Assembly: GCF_000759535.1 (NCBI RefSeq)
Contig: NZ_CP009455.1
Coordinates: forward strand, 1,798,001 to 1,862,000
Length of the DNA: 64,000 nt
Direction of reading: 5' to 3'
DNA from: Pseudomonas cremoricolorata
GTDB taxonomy: Bacteria; Pseudomonadota; Gammaproteobacteria; Pseudomonadales; Pseudomonadaceae
Shown: positions 45,501 to 55,998 of the stretch, one piece after another
How positions within the stretch are numbered: position 1 is the first letter of the stretch
How the letters are laid out: each line of letters opens with the position of its first letter
Made by a program: the position numbers and the translations under genes
The notes under the pieces: model-generated
Databases searched by the model: none
What the model saw: the letters and a program-made list of their open reading frames with translations, nothing else
What the model was told of the DNA's origin: nothing

Positions 45501-46769
45501 ATGCCACCCACTTCTCGCTCTCTTTTTCTGGCAGTCCTGACCCTGGCCAGCCGCCCCGCGCTGGCCGCCAGTGACGTATTTTCGCGTAGCACCATGACCG
45601 GCGACTGGGGCGGCCTGCGCCACCAGCTCGAGGACAACGGCATCAAGTTCACCGGCGACTACAGCGGCGAAACGGCCTATAACGCCCACGGTGGCCTGCA
45701 CCGCTCGGCCCGTTATTCGCAGAACCTCAAGCTCGGCGCGCGGTTCGACCTGTCGAACATCTTTGCGCTGGACAACGGCGGCAATGTGCAACTGACCATC
45801 AACGACCGCCGCGGCAACAGCGCCTCCGAAGACCTCGTCGGCAACCGCCTGCCCATTCAGGAAAACTTCGGCGGCCTCTACACCCGCCTCACCGAACTGA
45901 GCTATGAGCGCACCCTGTTGACCCCGGCGCTCAATGTAAAGCTTGGCTACATGGCCATGGGCAACGACCTGGGCGGCCTGGATAGCGGCATCCTGTGCAA
46001 CTTCATGAATGCCGGTTTCTGCGGCCACCCGCTGAATATGTCCGGCGGCAGCGGCTGGACCAACTACCCCAACGCACGCCTGGGCGTGCGCGTTAAATAC
46101 GACCTGTCCTCCTCCTGGCAACTACGCGTGGCCGCGTTCAACGTCGATCCTGAAAGCAATGGCAACTCCAGTCGTGCGTGGCACCTCGGGCCCAAGTACA
46201 CCACCGGTACCGTCGTACCGCTGGAGCTGGTGTACAAGGTTCAGGGCGAGCGGTCAGGGGAGTACAAGTTGGGCTATTACTACGACAGCTCGGACGTGAA
46301 GCGCATCGGTAGCGACAAGGACGTGTCCGGGCGTAGCGGCCACTACCTGTTGGCCGACCAGGCCGTGTGGAACGATGAGTCATCGCCGGGCCGCAGTCTG
46401 TACGTCTTCGGTCAATACTCGGCATCGAGCAAGGCCGCTTCGCCGTTCACCCAGTGGTATGGCGCGGGTGTGGTGCTGTACAAACCATTCCAGAGCCGCC
46501 CGCGCGATACCGTGGCCCTGGGCTATGGCCGTGCAGTCCCCAACCCGCGCAGCCGAGACATTCTCGAAGACGCGGCATTCGACAAGGGTGAGCGGTTCCC
46601 CGCTATCGACAATGCCGAGCGGTTGATCGAACTGAGCTACGGCTACCAGGTAACGCCATGGCTGAGCCTGCGCCCGGATGTGCAATACATCATCGAGCCA
46701 GGCGCGTTCTCCGGCAGGGATATCGCCAATGCCCTGGTGTTCGGATTGCAGATCAAATCAGTCCTCTGA
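45501..46769 (+). CDS. oprB: Carbohydrate-selective porin OprB
   Basis: This 422-residue outer-membrane porin has a signal peptide (MPPTSRSLFLAVLTLASRPALA) and the OprB beginning SRSTMTGDWGGLRHQLEDNG. The beta-barrel strands include FGGLYTRLTELSYERTLL and WLSLRPDVQYIIEPGA. The family passes glucose and other sugars into the periplasm, where the upstream dehydrogenase would act. The spacer from gcd is 108 bases, so cotranscription is likely. Confidence 0.93.
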   Translation: MPPTSRSLFLAVLTLASRPALAASDVFSRSTMTGDWGGLRHQLEDNGIKFTGDYSGETAYNAHGGLHRSARYSQNLKLGARFDLSNIFALDNGGNVQLTINDRRGNSASEDLVGNRLPIQENFGGLYTRLTELSYERTLLTPALNVKLGYMAMGNDLGGLDSGILCNFMNAGFCGHPLNMSGGSGWTNYPNARLGVRVKYDLSSSWQLRVAAFNVDPESNGNSSRAWHLGPKYTTGTVVPLELVYKVQGERSGEYKLGYYYDSSDVKRIGSDKDVSGRSGHYLLADQAVWNDESSPGRSLYVFGQYSASSKAASPFTQWYGAGVVLYKPFQSRPRDTVALGYGRAVPNPRSRDILEDAAFDKGERFPAIDNAERLIELSYGYQVTPWLSLRPDVQYIIEPGAFSGRDIANALVFGLQIKSVL

Positions 46770-47170
46770 GGGGGAGGTCTGTCGCGAAAATCGCTACAAC
46801 GCCCTCCATGGCCTGGCGATGGAGATTGGAGGGCGGGCGAAACGCGACTGACCGCTTTACCTGTGAAAGTGCGATGGCTCGCACTCGAATACGCCAGCGT
46901 CTCCCGCCATCGTGCGAGTGCCGACAACGGTGTCGTCACCAGGTTTAAAAATCGCAGGCATTAAAAAGCCGGCTTGTGGCCGGCTTCTCGAGGGCGGTTT
47001 TGGCCCATTTTTGATGGGCCGCGACCGCCTTGAACGGTATGACCGCAAGGGCCATGGAAAGGATGGGCGAGCGGCGGTGTGCGCCACTGCCGGCCCCAGG
47101 CGCTGCGTCGTAGACGGGCTGGGGTGAACGTGGCGGCTAGGATACAAGCCTTGGGCGCGGTTGCCCAGCC
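46770..47170. other. Gene-free, hairpin-rich stretch between oprB and regulator
   Basis: No convincing gene in about 400 bases. It contains several inverted repeats: GCCCTCC/GGAGGGC (46801-46834), AGTGCGA/TCGCACT (46868-46885), the terminator at 46963-46986 and GGCCCAT/ATGGGCC (47002-47020). A short minus-strand frame and a TATCCT-like -10 exist near 47135-47145, so a small transcript on the minus strand is possible but not shown. Confidence 0.45.
46963..46986 (-). terminator. Rho-independent terminator (minus strand)
   Basis: AAGCCGGC (46966-46973) and GCCGGCTT (46979-46986) form an 8-bp stem with a 5-base loop. Read on the minus strand it is followed by TTTTTAA. It would end transcripts coming from the regulator gene at 47171-47887 or from a small RNA in between. 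Confidence 0.7.
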
Positions 47171-47887
47171 TTAACTGCCTTCGCTGTGGCGGGGGTGTTG
47201 CGGGCGCAGGTGGGTGTACCAGAACACCCAGCCGAGGATGCGCAGGTCTTGCGCCTGGCGCTGGGAGGGGGAGTAGCGTTCGCTGGGGTGGTGCAGACGG
47301 TCGTGGCTGTGCAGGCTGAGCACGTCCTTGTGGCCCAGGCTCAGGCAGTGGATACGTAGTTGGTCGCCGTGCAGCAACGCATAGGTTTCGCCTTCCACCA
47401 CCTGGGTACAGCTACGGTCGATGGCAAGGATGCTGTCGCGCGGAATCACCGGCGCCATGTTGTCTGCCGGCATCGCCAGGCACAACACGTCGCGGGGGAA
47501 GATGCCCAGCGCTTCCAGGGCCTGCTGCGGGACGCTTACTCGGCATTCCTCCACCACCATGAACTCGCCGTGCTGCCAGTGCTGCAGCGGGCATTGAACC
47601 TGTACGCCATTGCTGGTCAGCAGCAGCGACGCTGGTTGAGGCGGGGTCGGGGTGACGGGGCGGGGGCGCAGGATCGGATCAGGGTGCTTGGGCCCTTCGC
47701 CACTTTTCAGCCAGCGTCGGTGCACGCAGAACAGGTCGGCGATTTCTTCCAGGCGGGCGACGGGCACGCCGCGTTTGAACCAGTTGTTGATGTGCTGCGG
47801 CGAGACATCGCGCTGCGCGGCGAAGTCCGAGGGGGTCAGGTCGCACTCCTGCAGCAGTGCTTTCAAGCGATCGCCGGAATTATTCAT
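47171..47887 (-). CDS. Cro/C1-type regulator with S24 LexA-like domain, catalytic residues lost
   Basis: I read 238 residues from ATG 47887; ATG 47896 would add three. The N-terminal helix-turn-helix (DRLKALLQECDLTPSDFAAQ, then SPQHINNWFKRGVPVARLEE) is of phage-repressor type. After a Pro-rich linker, the C-terminal half has the S24/LexA fold. At the self-cleavage site, where family members have SM, this protein has MPADNMAP with Asn143 in place of Ser. The Lys position reads LRIHCLSL. It should therefore dimerise but not cleave itself. It is not within a prophage, so it is probably a domesticated host regulator. Confidence 0.8.
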   Translation of the reverse strand: MNNSGDRLKALLQECDLTPSDFAAQRDVSPQHINNWFKRGVPVARLEEIADLFCVHRRWLKSGEGPKHPDPILRPRPVTPTPPQPASLLLTSNGVQVQCPLQHWQHGEFMVVEECRVSVPQQALEALGIFPRDVLCLAMPADNMAPVIPRDSILAIDRSCTQVVEGETYALLHGDQLRIHCLSLGHKDVLSLHSHDRLHHPSERYSPSQRQAQDLRILGWVFWYTHLRPQHPRHSEGS

Positions 47888-48027
47888 GCAGCGCATTCTA
47901 GCGACGGGCGGGCGCGCGGCGTATCAACGGAACGTTGAACAGGCTGTGCGAAAAAGGCTGGGTCTGTCAGACCTTGGTGTAGGACGTTTCGGCGCACCTG
48001 ATAAGCGGCCGCCATACGGCGGATACG

Positions 48028-48056
48028 AAAAACCCTGCCGAGGCAGGGTTTTTTAG
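48028..48056. terminator. Bidirectional terminator downstream of ppa
   Basis: AACCCTGCC (48031-48039) and GGCAGGGTT (48042-48050) form a tight stem with A's to the left and six T's to the right. On the minus strand it follows the ppa stop by about 10 bases. Confidence 0.9.
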
Positions 48057-48065
48057 GCAGTGCGA

Positions 48066-48593
48066 TCAGCCTTTGTAGGCAGCGACCGACTTGGTGATCG
48101 CAGCGCGGGCAGCGTCAGCGCCGTCCCAGCCTTCGATCTTGACCCACTTGCCCTTCTCGAGATCTTTGTAGTTGGCAAAGAAGTGCTCGATCTGCTGGAT
48201 CAGCAGGGCCGGCAGGTCGGTGTATTCCTTCACGTCGACATACAGCTGCGAGAGCTTGTCGTGGGGAACGGCGATGACCTTGGCGTCGCCGCCGCCGTCG
48301 TCGGTCATGTTCAGGATGCCGACCGGACGCGCGCGGATGACCGAGCCTGGCGCCACTGGGTACGGGGTCACGACCAGCACGTCGAGGGGATCACCGTCGT
48401 CGGCCAGGGTGTTGGGGATGAAGCCGTAGTTGGCCGGGTAGAACATCGGGGTGGCCATGAAACGGTCGACGAACAGGGTGTCGCTGTCCTTGTCGATCTC
48501 GTATTTGATCGGCGCGTGGTTGGCCGGGATTTCGATGGCGACGTAGATGTCGTTCGGCAGGTCTTTGCCCGCCGGAATCTTGCTGTAGCTCAT
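48066..48593 (-). CDS. ppa: Inorganic pyrophosphatase
   Basis: This family I soluble pyrophosphatase drives biosynthesis by hydrolysing PPi. The 175-residue protein has the metal-binding signature [15 protein letters not shown], the N-terminal [20 protein letters not shown] and the late [15 protein letters not shown]. The length is standard for the family. It is followed by a strong terminator. Confidence 0.97.
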   Translation of the reverse strand: MSYSKIPAGKDLPNDIYVAIEIPANHAPIKYEIDKDSDTLFVDRFMATPMFYPANYGFIPNTLADDGDPLDVLVVTPYPVAPGSVIRARPVGILNMTDDGGGDAKVIAVPHDKLSQLYVDVKEYTDLPALLIQQIEHFFANYKDLEKGKWVKIEGWDGADAARAAITKSVAAYKG

Positions 48594-48686
48594 TGGGCAG
48601 TGCCCCCGTGTTTGACCGAAAAAGTGGCGGCGATTATAGGCATATTCTGCCCAGCCATGCCACGCCCGCCCTGATGCGCTGCGGCC

Positions 48687-49502
48687 TCACGGCTGATCGT
48701 GCTGATACTCGGAATGCTCGGCTTGCAGCTGCTGAAGACGCGTCAGCGGGTTCTGCCGATAGAACAGCGCCAACTGCCGGTAGACCTCGGGGTACGCCTG
48801 CGCCAGCAGGTCGGGGGCACTGAAGAAATACTCGCTGGTCACGGCGAAGAATTCCGCGGGGTTTTCCGCAGCATAGGGGTCGATGGCGGTGTCGGCCTCG
48901 GGGTTGGCGTCGAGCTGACGGTTGAGGTCGTCATAGGCCTGCTGCATGGCCGCCGCCCAATCGCCGATGTGCATGTCGCTGTGCAGCGGCGGCAGGCCGT
49001 TGGCATCGCCATTGAGCATGTCGAGCTTGTGCGCCAGCTCATGGATGACCAGGTTGTAGGCCTCCCAGCCACCGCCGGCCAGCACCCCGGGCCAGGCCAT
49101 GATCACCGGCCCCTGCTGCCAGGCTTCGCCGCTGTGCTCGCCATTCCACACATGTTCGACACCACTGCCATCGCGGTGTCGCTGCGGGCTCTGGAAGTCG
49201 TCGGGGTAAAGAATCAGCTCGTGAAAGCCCGGGTACCAGTCGTGCTCGCCCAAATGCAGCAGCGGCAACTGCGCTTGCACGGCGAGGAACAGCCGCTGTT
49301 CATCGTCCAGTTCGACGCCGGGCAGCAGAGTCAGGTGCTTGGCGTGCAGGAACAGCACGCTGGCTTCACGCAGCCAGCGGTCTTCCCTGGCCTCGATACC
49401 GTCGAGCATCGGCAGGCGCTGGCGCACCTGCTGCCACAGCGACTCGCTGATCGGGTAGCGGGCGAGGGTGCGCCGACGGCGCCAGGCGCTGAACGACCAC
49501 AT
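48687..49502 (-). CDS. mtfA: MtfA-type zinc peptidase (M90)
   Basis: This 271-residue cytosolic peptidase has the HELAHK zinc motif at residues 154-159 and a downstream Glu in NPAEFFAVTSEYFF as probable third ligand. In E. coli MtfA titrates the glucose repressor Mlc. Whether that role exists in Pseudomonas is not known. It is followed on the other side by a DedA gene 9 bases upstream on the same strand, so the two are likely cotranscribed. Confidence 0.92.
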   Translation of the reverse strand: MWSFSAWRRRRTLARYPISESLWQQVRQRLPMLDGIEAREDRWLREASVLFLHAKHLTLLPGVELDDEQRLFLAVQAQLPLLHLGEHDWYPGFHELILYPDDFQSPQRHRDGSGVEHVWNGEHSGEAWQQGPVIMAWPGVLAGGGWEAYNLVIHELAHKLDMLNGDANGLPPLHSDMHIGDWAAAMQQAYDDLNRQLDANPEADTAIDPYAAENPAEFFAVTSEYFFSAPDLLAQAYPEVYRQLALFYRQNPLTRLQQLQAEHSEYQHDQP

Positions 49503-49511
49503 TGGGGTGAA

Positions 49512-50159
49512 TCAGTGGGCCTTGGCGGCGCGGCCGAAGCGACCGCGCAGCAGGCCGAGGATCATCGGCACCAGCGACAGCAGGATGATCGCCACGACCA
49601 TCAGCGACAGGTGCTGCTTGATGAACGGTACGTTGCCGAAGAAGTAACCCAAGGTCACCAGGCTGCCGACCCACAGCAATGAGCCTGCGACGCTGAAGCC
49701 AAGGAAGCGTGGGTAGTGCATGCGCGCGATGCCGGCCACGAATGGGGCGAAGGTACGCAGAATTGGCAGGAAGCGCGCCAGGGTCACGGTCTTGCCGCCG
49801 TGGCGGGCGTAGAAATCGTTGGTCTTCTGCAGGTAGTCGCGGCGGAAGATTTTCGACGTCGGGTTGCGGAACAGCCGTTCCCCAGCCGTTCGGCCGATGA
49901 CGTAGTTGGTGCTGTCGCCCAGGATGGCTGCGATGATCAGCAGCCCGCCCAGCAGTACCGGGTCCATGCCACCACCAGCAGCCACCGCGCCGGCGATGAA
50001 CAACAGCGAGTCACCCGGCAGGAACGGCATTACCACCAGCCCGGTTTCACAGAAGATCACCGCAAACAAGATGGCGTAGATCCAGGTGCCGTAGTTGGCC
50101 ACCAGGACATCGAGGTAGTAGTCGAGATGCAGGATGAGGTCGAGCGGGTTGAATTCCAT
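49512..50159 (-). CDS. DedA-family membrane protein
   Basis: The protein has 215 residues from ATG 50159 (MEFNPLDLILHLD). The DedA/SNARE-associated pattern is present: FCETGLVVMPFLPGDSLLFI, ILGDSTNYVIGRTAG, FYARHGGKTVTLARFLPILR and TFAPFVAGIARM. There are 4-5 hydrophobic helices and re-entrant loops. DedA proteins act as undecaprenyl-phosphate or phospholipid translocases and affect envelope integrity. The acidic and basic residues needed (the Glu in FCETGLV, the Arg in ARFLPILR) are retained. Confidence 0.93.
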   Translation of the reverse strand: MEFNPLDLILHLDYYLDVLVANYGTWIYAILFAVIFCETGLVVMPFLPGDSLLFIAGAVAAGGGMDPVLLGGLLIIAAILGDSTNYVIGRTAGERLFRNPTSKIFRRDYLQKTNDFYARHGGKTVTLARFLPILRTFAPFVAGIARMHYPRFLGFSVAGSLLWVGSLVTLGYFFGNVPFIKQHLSLMVVAIILLSLVPMILGLLRGRFGRAAKAH

Positions 50160-50348
50160 GTACAACACCTGTGTTCGGGTCCCGCAGCGACGGGCGAGCG
50201 ATGATGGACTGCGCCATGGCACTGGGCGGGCCAGGGTGTGGGTAAAATTTCATACACGATAGTGCGGGCATTATACGGCTAACTTGAGAATGTGCCCGGG
50301 GAGTTTGTAGCGGGGGGTTACGAGTTTTGCAGGCTTCGCCGAGGTGAT

Positions 50349-50390
50349 TCGTCGACCGCAAGCGTTCGGGCGAACGCTCCGGATCGACGA
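50349..50390. terminator. Nested hairpin downstream of eutC
   Basis: The outer arms TCGTCGA (50349-50355) and TCGACGA (50384-50390) enclose inner arms AGCGTTCG (50361-50368) and CGAACGCT (50371-50378). On the minus strand it follows the eutC stop by about 26 bases and is preceded there by CTTTTCG. It is probably the end of the ethanolamine operon transcript. Confidence 0.6.
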
Positions 50391-50415
50391 AAAGAGGATG
50401 GGTGCAGTGTTGCCG

Positions 50416-51234
50416 CTACTCCTCGCCCAAGAGGAAATTACCCACTTTCGCAGTGGAATCATCGCCGTCGATGCGTTGAATCTCCGCCTCATCCTTCAGC
50501 TTCACCCCCGACAGCTGCCGGCGGCAGGCCTCACGCATCAGGTACAGCAGCCGGTGCGCCGCCATGCCATAGCTCAGGCCTTCCAGGCGCACGTTGGAGA
50601 TGCAGTTGCGCGCGGCATCATTGAGCCCGACCCGTGGCGCGTAGGTGAAGTACACCCCCAGGCTGTCAGGCGAGCTCAGGCCCGGACGTTCACCGATGAG
50701 CATCACCGTCATGCGTGCGCCCAGCAGCTCGCCGATCTCATCGGCCACGGCCACCCGCCCTTGCTCGACCAGCACCACCGGTGCACGGCTCCAGCCATCG
50801 GCCTGGGCCTGTTCGTCGAAGCGCTTGATCAACGCCAGGCTGTGCCGATGCACGGCCAGCGCCGACAGGCCGTCGGCGATGACGATGGCCAGGTCCACGC
50901 CGCCCGGGTTGGCGCTGGCGTGACTGCGCAAGTGTTCGGCCGACGCTTCAGCCAGGCGCCGGCCACGGTCGGGGCGTTGCAGGTATTCGTGACGGTCGCT
51001 GGCGGCACTGTGCAGCAACAGGCTGTCGTGCCCGGCGTCGCTCAGTTGCTGGCGCAGGCCGGCGTGGTCGAAGGGCAGGTGCACGGCATCGCGCGCCTGG
51101 GCGTGGGCGAACTGGAAATCGAGCTGCGCCTGGGTTGGCAGGCTGGTGCCGGTACGGCCCAGGGCGATGCGCGCCGGAGTCAGGGTGCGCAGGGCCAGCC
51201 AGGGGTTGTCGGCAGCGGGTGTCGAACGGTCCAT
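50416..51234 (-). CDS. eutC: Ethanolamine ammonia-lyase small subunit
   Basis: EutC completes the adenosylcobalamin-dependent lyase that splits ethanolamine into acetaldehyde and ammonia. The 272-residue protein has family segments [36 protein letters not shown] and [20 protein letters not shown], plus the final [18 protein letters not shown]. It starts 9 bases after the eutB stop. Confidence 0.96.
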   Translation of the reverse strand: MDRSTPAADNPWLALRTLTPARIALGRTGTSLPTQAQLDFQFAHAQARDAVHLPFDHAGLRQQLSDAGHDSLLLHSAASDRHEYLQRPDRGRRLAEASAEHLRSHASANPGGVDLAIVIADGLSALAVHRHSLALIKRFDEQAQADGWSRAPVVLVEQGRVAVADEIGELLGARMTVMLIGERPGLSSPDSLGVYFTYAPRVGLNDAARNCISNVRLEGLSYGMAAHRLLYLMREACRRQLSGVKLKDEAEIQRIDGDDSTAKVGNFLLGEE

Positions 51235-51243
51235 GCTAACCTC

Positions 51244-52638
51244 TCAGGCCAGTTGGGCCAGCGCCTGGCGGAATGCCGGGGGCAGGTCATTGCTGAAATG
51301 CACCCGGCCATCGGCCTGGGTGAAGATGCCGGTGCGTGCCAGCCAGGCTTCGAACTCCGGCCCTGGCCGCAGACCAAGGGTCTGCCGCGCATACAGCGCG
51401 TCGTGGAACGAGGTGGTCTGGTAATTGAGCATGATGTCGTCGGAGCCAGGAATGCCCATGATGAAGTTGATGCCGGCCACGCCCAGCAGGGTGAGCAGGG
51501 TGTCCATGTCGTCCTGGTCGGCTTCGGCATGGTTGGTGTAGCAGATGTCACAGCCCATCGGCACGCCGAGCAGCTTGCCGCAGAAGTGATCTTCCAAACC
51601 GGCGCGGATGATCTGCTTGCCGTTGTACAGGTATTCCGGGCCGATGAAGCCGACCACGGTGTTGACCAGAAACGGCTTGAAGTGCCGCGCCACGGCGTAG
51701 GCGCGGGTCTCGCAGGTCTGCTGGTCGACGCCATGGTGGGCGTTGGCCGACAGCGCGCTGCCCTGGCCGGTCTCGAAGTACATGAGGTTCTGCCCCACCG
51801 TGCCGCGCTTGAGCGACAGCCCCGCCTCGTAACCCTCCTGCAGAACATTGAGGTTGACCCCGAAGCTGGCATTGGCCGCCTCGGTGCCGGCGATGGACTG
51901 GAACACCAGGTCCAGCGGTACGCCGCGGTTGATCGCTTCGATGGAGGTGGTGACGTGGGTTAGCACGCACGATTGGGTGGGGATTTCATAGCGCTGGATC
52001 ACCGCGTCGAGCATTTCCAGCAAGGCGCAGATCGAGGCCGTGCTGTCGGTGGCCGGGTTGATGCCGATCATGGCATCGCCATTGCCGTACAGCAGGCCGT
52101 CGAGAATGCTCGCGGCGATACCGGCCGGCTCATCAGTGGGGTGGTTGGGTTGCAGCCGGGTCGATAGCCGCCCGCGCAAACCCATGGTGCCGCGGAACGC
52201 GGTGACTACGCGGATCTTCTGCGCCACCAGCACCAGGTCTTGCACGCGCATGATCTTCGACACCGCCGCAGCCATTTCCGGCGTCAGCCCAGGCGCCAGG
52301 GCGCGCAGGCTGTGTTCGTCGGCCGCTTCGCTGAGCAGCCAGTCGCGCAGCCCGCCAACGGTCAGGTGGCTGACCGCGGCGAAGGCTTCAGGGTCGTGGC
52401 TGTCGATGATCAGCCGGGTGACTTCGTCGTCTTCGTAGGGAATCAGTGCCTCGTCGAGAAACTGGCGCAAGGGAATGTCGGCCAGGGCCATTTGTGCCGC
52501 CACCCGCTCGGCATCGCTGCTGGCGGCAACGCCTGCGAGAAAGTCACCGGAACGGGCAGGGCTTGCCTTGGCCATGACTTCCCTGAGGCTGTCGAAGCGG
52601 TACAGCAGGTTGCCTGCCGTGTGTACGAAACGTGCCAT
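51244..52638 (-). CDS. eutB: Ethanolamine ammonia-lyase large subunit
   Basis: This 464-residue TIM-barrel catalytic subunit contains recognisable segments: GDAMIGINPATDSTASICAL, TQSCVLTHVTTSIEAINRG, FETGQGSALSANAHHGVDQQ with the active-site region, GFIGPEYLYNGKQIIRAGLE and GCDICYTNHAEADQDDMDTL. No microcompartment shell genes are nearby, so this is the non-compartmented Pseudomonas-type pathway. It requires B12, linking it to the BtuB/BtuF genes in this window. Confidence 0.97.
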   Translation of the reverse strand: MARFVHTAGNLLYRFDSLREVMAKASPARSGDFLAGVAASSDAERVAAQMALADIPLRQFLDEALIPYEDDEVTRLIIDSHDPEAFAAVSHLTVGGLRDWLLSEAADEHSLRALAPGLTPEMAAAVSKIMRVQDLVLVAQKIRVVTAFRGTMGLRGRLSTRLQPNHPTDEPAGIAASILDGLLYGNGDAMIGINPATDSTASICALLEMLDAVIQRYEIPTQSCVLTHVTTSIEAINRGVPLDLVFQSIAGTEAANASFGVNLNVLQEGYEAGLSLKRGTVGQNLMYFETGQGSALSANAHHGVDQQTCETRAYAVARHFKPFLVNTVVGFIGPEYLYNGKQIIRAGLEDHFCGKLLGVPMGCDICYTNHAEADQDDMDTLLTLLGVAGINFIMGIPGSDDIMLNYQTTSFHDALYARQTLGLRPGPEFEAWLARTGIFTQADGRVHFSNDLPPAFRQALAQLA

Positions 52639-52687
52639 ACAAATTCTCCAGAGCGCCCCAGGCCTGGCCCGGGGCGCAGCGTGGCGA

Positions 52688-54136
52688 TCAGTGCAAGGCC
52701 TCCTCGGCCTGTTGGATCGCGGCGAATTCTTCCTCCGGCGTACCGGCGACCAGATGGTGACGGCTATAGAAGGCGAAGTAGGCGATCAGCACGCCGTAGA
52801 TCACCGCCGCGCCGATCACCACCCGTGGATCGACCAGGAACCCGGCGACCACCGCCACGCACGCCAGCACCAGGGCCAGGCCCGAGGTGAAGATGCCACC
52901 AGGGGTGCGATACGGGCGCTCCATTTTCGGCCGGCGGATACGCAGGGTGATGTGCGCAGCCATCATCAGTACGTAGGACAACGTCGCGCCGAAAACCGCC
53001 ACCAGAATCAGCAGGTCGCCCTGGCCGGTCAGCGAGAGGGCGAAGCCGATCAGCCCGGGGATCACCAGGGCCAGTACCGGCGCCTTGCTTTTGTTGGTCT
53101 GTGACAGCTTGCGCGGCAGGTAGCCGGCGCGTGACAGGGCGAAAATCTGCCGCGAGTAGGCGTAGATGATCGAGAAGAAGCTGGCGATCAGCCCGGCCAG
53201 ACCCACCAGGTTGACGAAGCTGCCCATCCAGGTCGAGCCGCCATAAGCCTTGGCCAGTGCCTCGACCAGCGGGTTGCCCGAGGCCTTGAGCGCTTCCGAA
53301 CCGGCAGCGCCTGGGCCGATCACCAGAATCAGCAAGGCGAAGGTCAGCAGCACCAGCATGGCGCCGATCAGACCGCGCGGCAGGTCGCGCTTGGGGTTCT
53401 TGGTTTCCTCGGCAGCCAGGGGCACGCCTTCAACAGCGAGGAAGAACCAGATGGCATAAGGAATCGCTGCCCACACTCCGACATACCCGAAGGGCAGGAA
53501 ACTGCTGGCGCCGGCGGCGTCGGTCTTGGCGATGTCGAACAGGTTGGCTGCATCAAAATGGGGCACCATGCTCACCAGGAACACCACCAGTGCAATGGCG
53601 GCGACCGCAGTGATGCCGAACATCAGCTTCAAGGCTTCACCCACGCCGAAAATGTGGATGCCGATGAAGATGATGTAGAAGGCCAGGTAGATCATCCACC
53701 CGCCGATGCCGAACAGCGATTGGCAATAGGCGCCGATGAACACGGCGATGGCCGCCGGGGCGATGGAGTATTCGATGAGAATCGCCGTGCCGGTGAGGAA
53801 TCCGCCCCACGGCCCGAAGGCGCTGCGGGCAAAGCCGTAGCCACCGCCCGCGGTGGGGATCATCGACGACAGCTCGGCGAGCGAGAAGCACATGCACAGG
53901 TACATGGTCGCCATCAGCAGGGTGGCGAAGAACATACCGCCCCAGCCGCCCTGGGCCAGGCCGAAGTTCCAGCCGGCGTAGTCGCCGGAAATCACATAGG
54001 CCACGCCCAGGCCGACCAGCAATACCCAGCCGGCGGCGCCTTGTTTGAGCTGACGTTGTTGAAAGTAGTCCGAGCCGACTTTTTCGAAGTCGACCGACGA
54101 GGTGGTCGGCGCAGGGCCGGTGTGTTCGCTTGGCAT
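52688..54136 (-). CDS. eat: Ethanolamine permease (APC family)
   Basis: This 482-residue amino acid-polyamine-organocation transporter has about 12 helices. The start is hydrophilic (residues 1-35), then VISGDYAGWNFGLAQGGWGG. The first helix bears GGGYGFARSAFGPWGGFLTG. Identity as the ethanolamine importer rests on its place between the aldehyde dehydrogenase and eutBC, and on close resemblance to the described Pseudomonas eat proteins. It is 49 bases upstream of eutB. Confidence 0.92.
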   Translation of the reverse strand: MPSEHTGPAPTTSSVDFEKVGSDYFQQRQLKQGAAGWVLLVGLGVAYVISGDYAGWNFGLAQGGWGGMFFATLLMATMYLCMCFSLAELSSMIPTAGGGYGFARSAFGPWGGFLTGTAILIEYSIAPAAIAVFIGAYCQSLFGIGGWMIYLAFYIIFIGIHIFGVGEALKLMFGITAVAAIALVVFLVSMVPHFDAANLFDIAKTDAAGASSFLPFGYVGVWAAIPYAIWFFLAVEGVPLAAEETKNPKRDLPRGLIGAMLVLLTFALLILVIGPGAAGSEALKASGNPLVEALAKAYGGSTWMGSFVNLVGLAGLIASFFSIIYAYSRQIFALSRAGYLPRKLSQTNKSKAPVLALVIPGLIGFALSLTGQGDLLILVAVFGATLSYVLMMAAHITLRIRRPKMERPYRTPGGIFTSGLALVLACVAVVAGFLVDPRVVIGAAVIYGVLIAYFAFYSRHHLVAGTPEEEFAAIQQAEEALH

Positions 54137-54238
54137 GTATTCACCTGTTCTTTTTGTTGGCCGGATGAGCCCGGCCCCTGGTGATTTTTGTGTTGCAGGA
54201 AGCGCGCCAGAGCGGCGGTCTGGCGAGCGGCAAGCGGT

Positions 54239-54339
54239 GAGCTACAAGCGGCAAGAAAAGAGCGCACCTTACGCCGATCGCCCTTTCTTGCAGCTTGAAG
54301 CTCAAAGCTTGCAGCTGCCCCGCCGCCCCAGCGGCGGGG
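54239..54339. repeat. Imperfect inverted repeat plus GC hairpin between aldehyde dehydrogenase and eat
   Basis: The arm at 54239-54258 (GAGCTACAAGCGGCAAGAAA) and the arm at 54284-54303 (TTTCTTGCAGCTTGAAGCTC) are complementary at 18 of 20 positions. Next to it, CCCCGCCGC (54318-54326) and GCGGCGGGG (54331-54339) make a perfect 9-bp stem directly after the dehydrogenase stop. The AAGCTGCAAG-type sequence resembles dispersed intergenic repeats of P. putida. It may partly terminate or process the operon mRNA. Confidence 0.6.
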
Positions 54340-54341
54340 GC

Positions 54342-55862
<1,521 letters not shown>

Positions 55863-55911
55863 GGTGTGTCTCCTGGTTGATTTATGGTTGTTGAGGAGTG
55901 CAAAGCGTAGA

Positions 55912-55926
55912 GCAAAGCCTGGGCCA
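55912..55926 (-). promoter_or_regulatory. Sigma-54 (-24/-12) promoter of the ethanolamine operon
   Basis: On the minus strand the sequence TGGCCCAGGCTTTGC has GG and GC exactly as in TGGCAC-N5-TTGC. It ends 50 bases upstream of the aldehyde dehydrogenase start codon. A divergent sigma-54 activator gene and TGTGACACA-type sites upstream support it. Confidence 0.8.
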
Positions 55927-55998
55927 GCGTGGGCAGGGCCAATGAATTCAAGGGGTTGCCAGGCGCAGCGCGGATTTGCCCGGCCAGCCTGTACCGCG

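Noticed and set aside
43149..46121. 990-codon open frame on the minus strand
   Set aside because: It is antisense to gcd and oprB, both of which have full domain signatures. The frame is an artefact of high GC third positions and has no family motif.
46857..47147. 96-codon minus-strand open frame
   Set aside because: Arg/Pro/Ser-rich with no domain and interrupted by the terminator hairpin; more likely noncoding.
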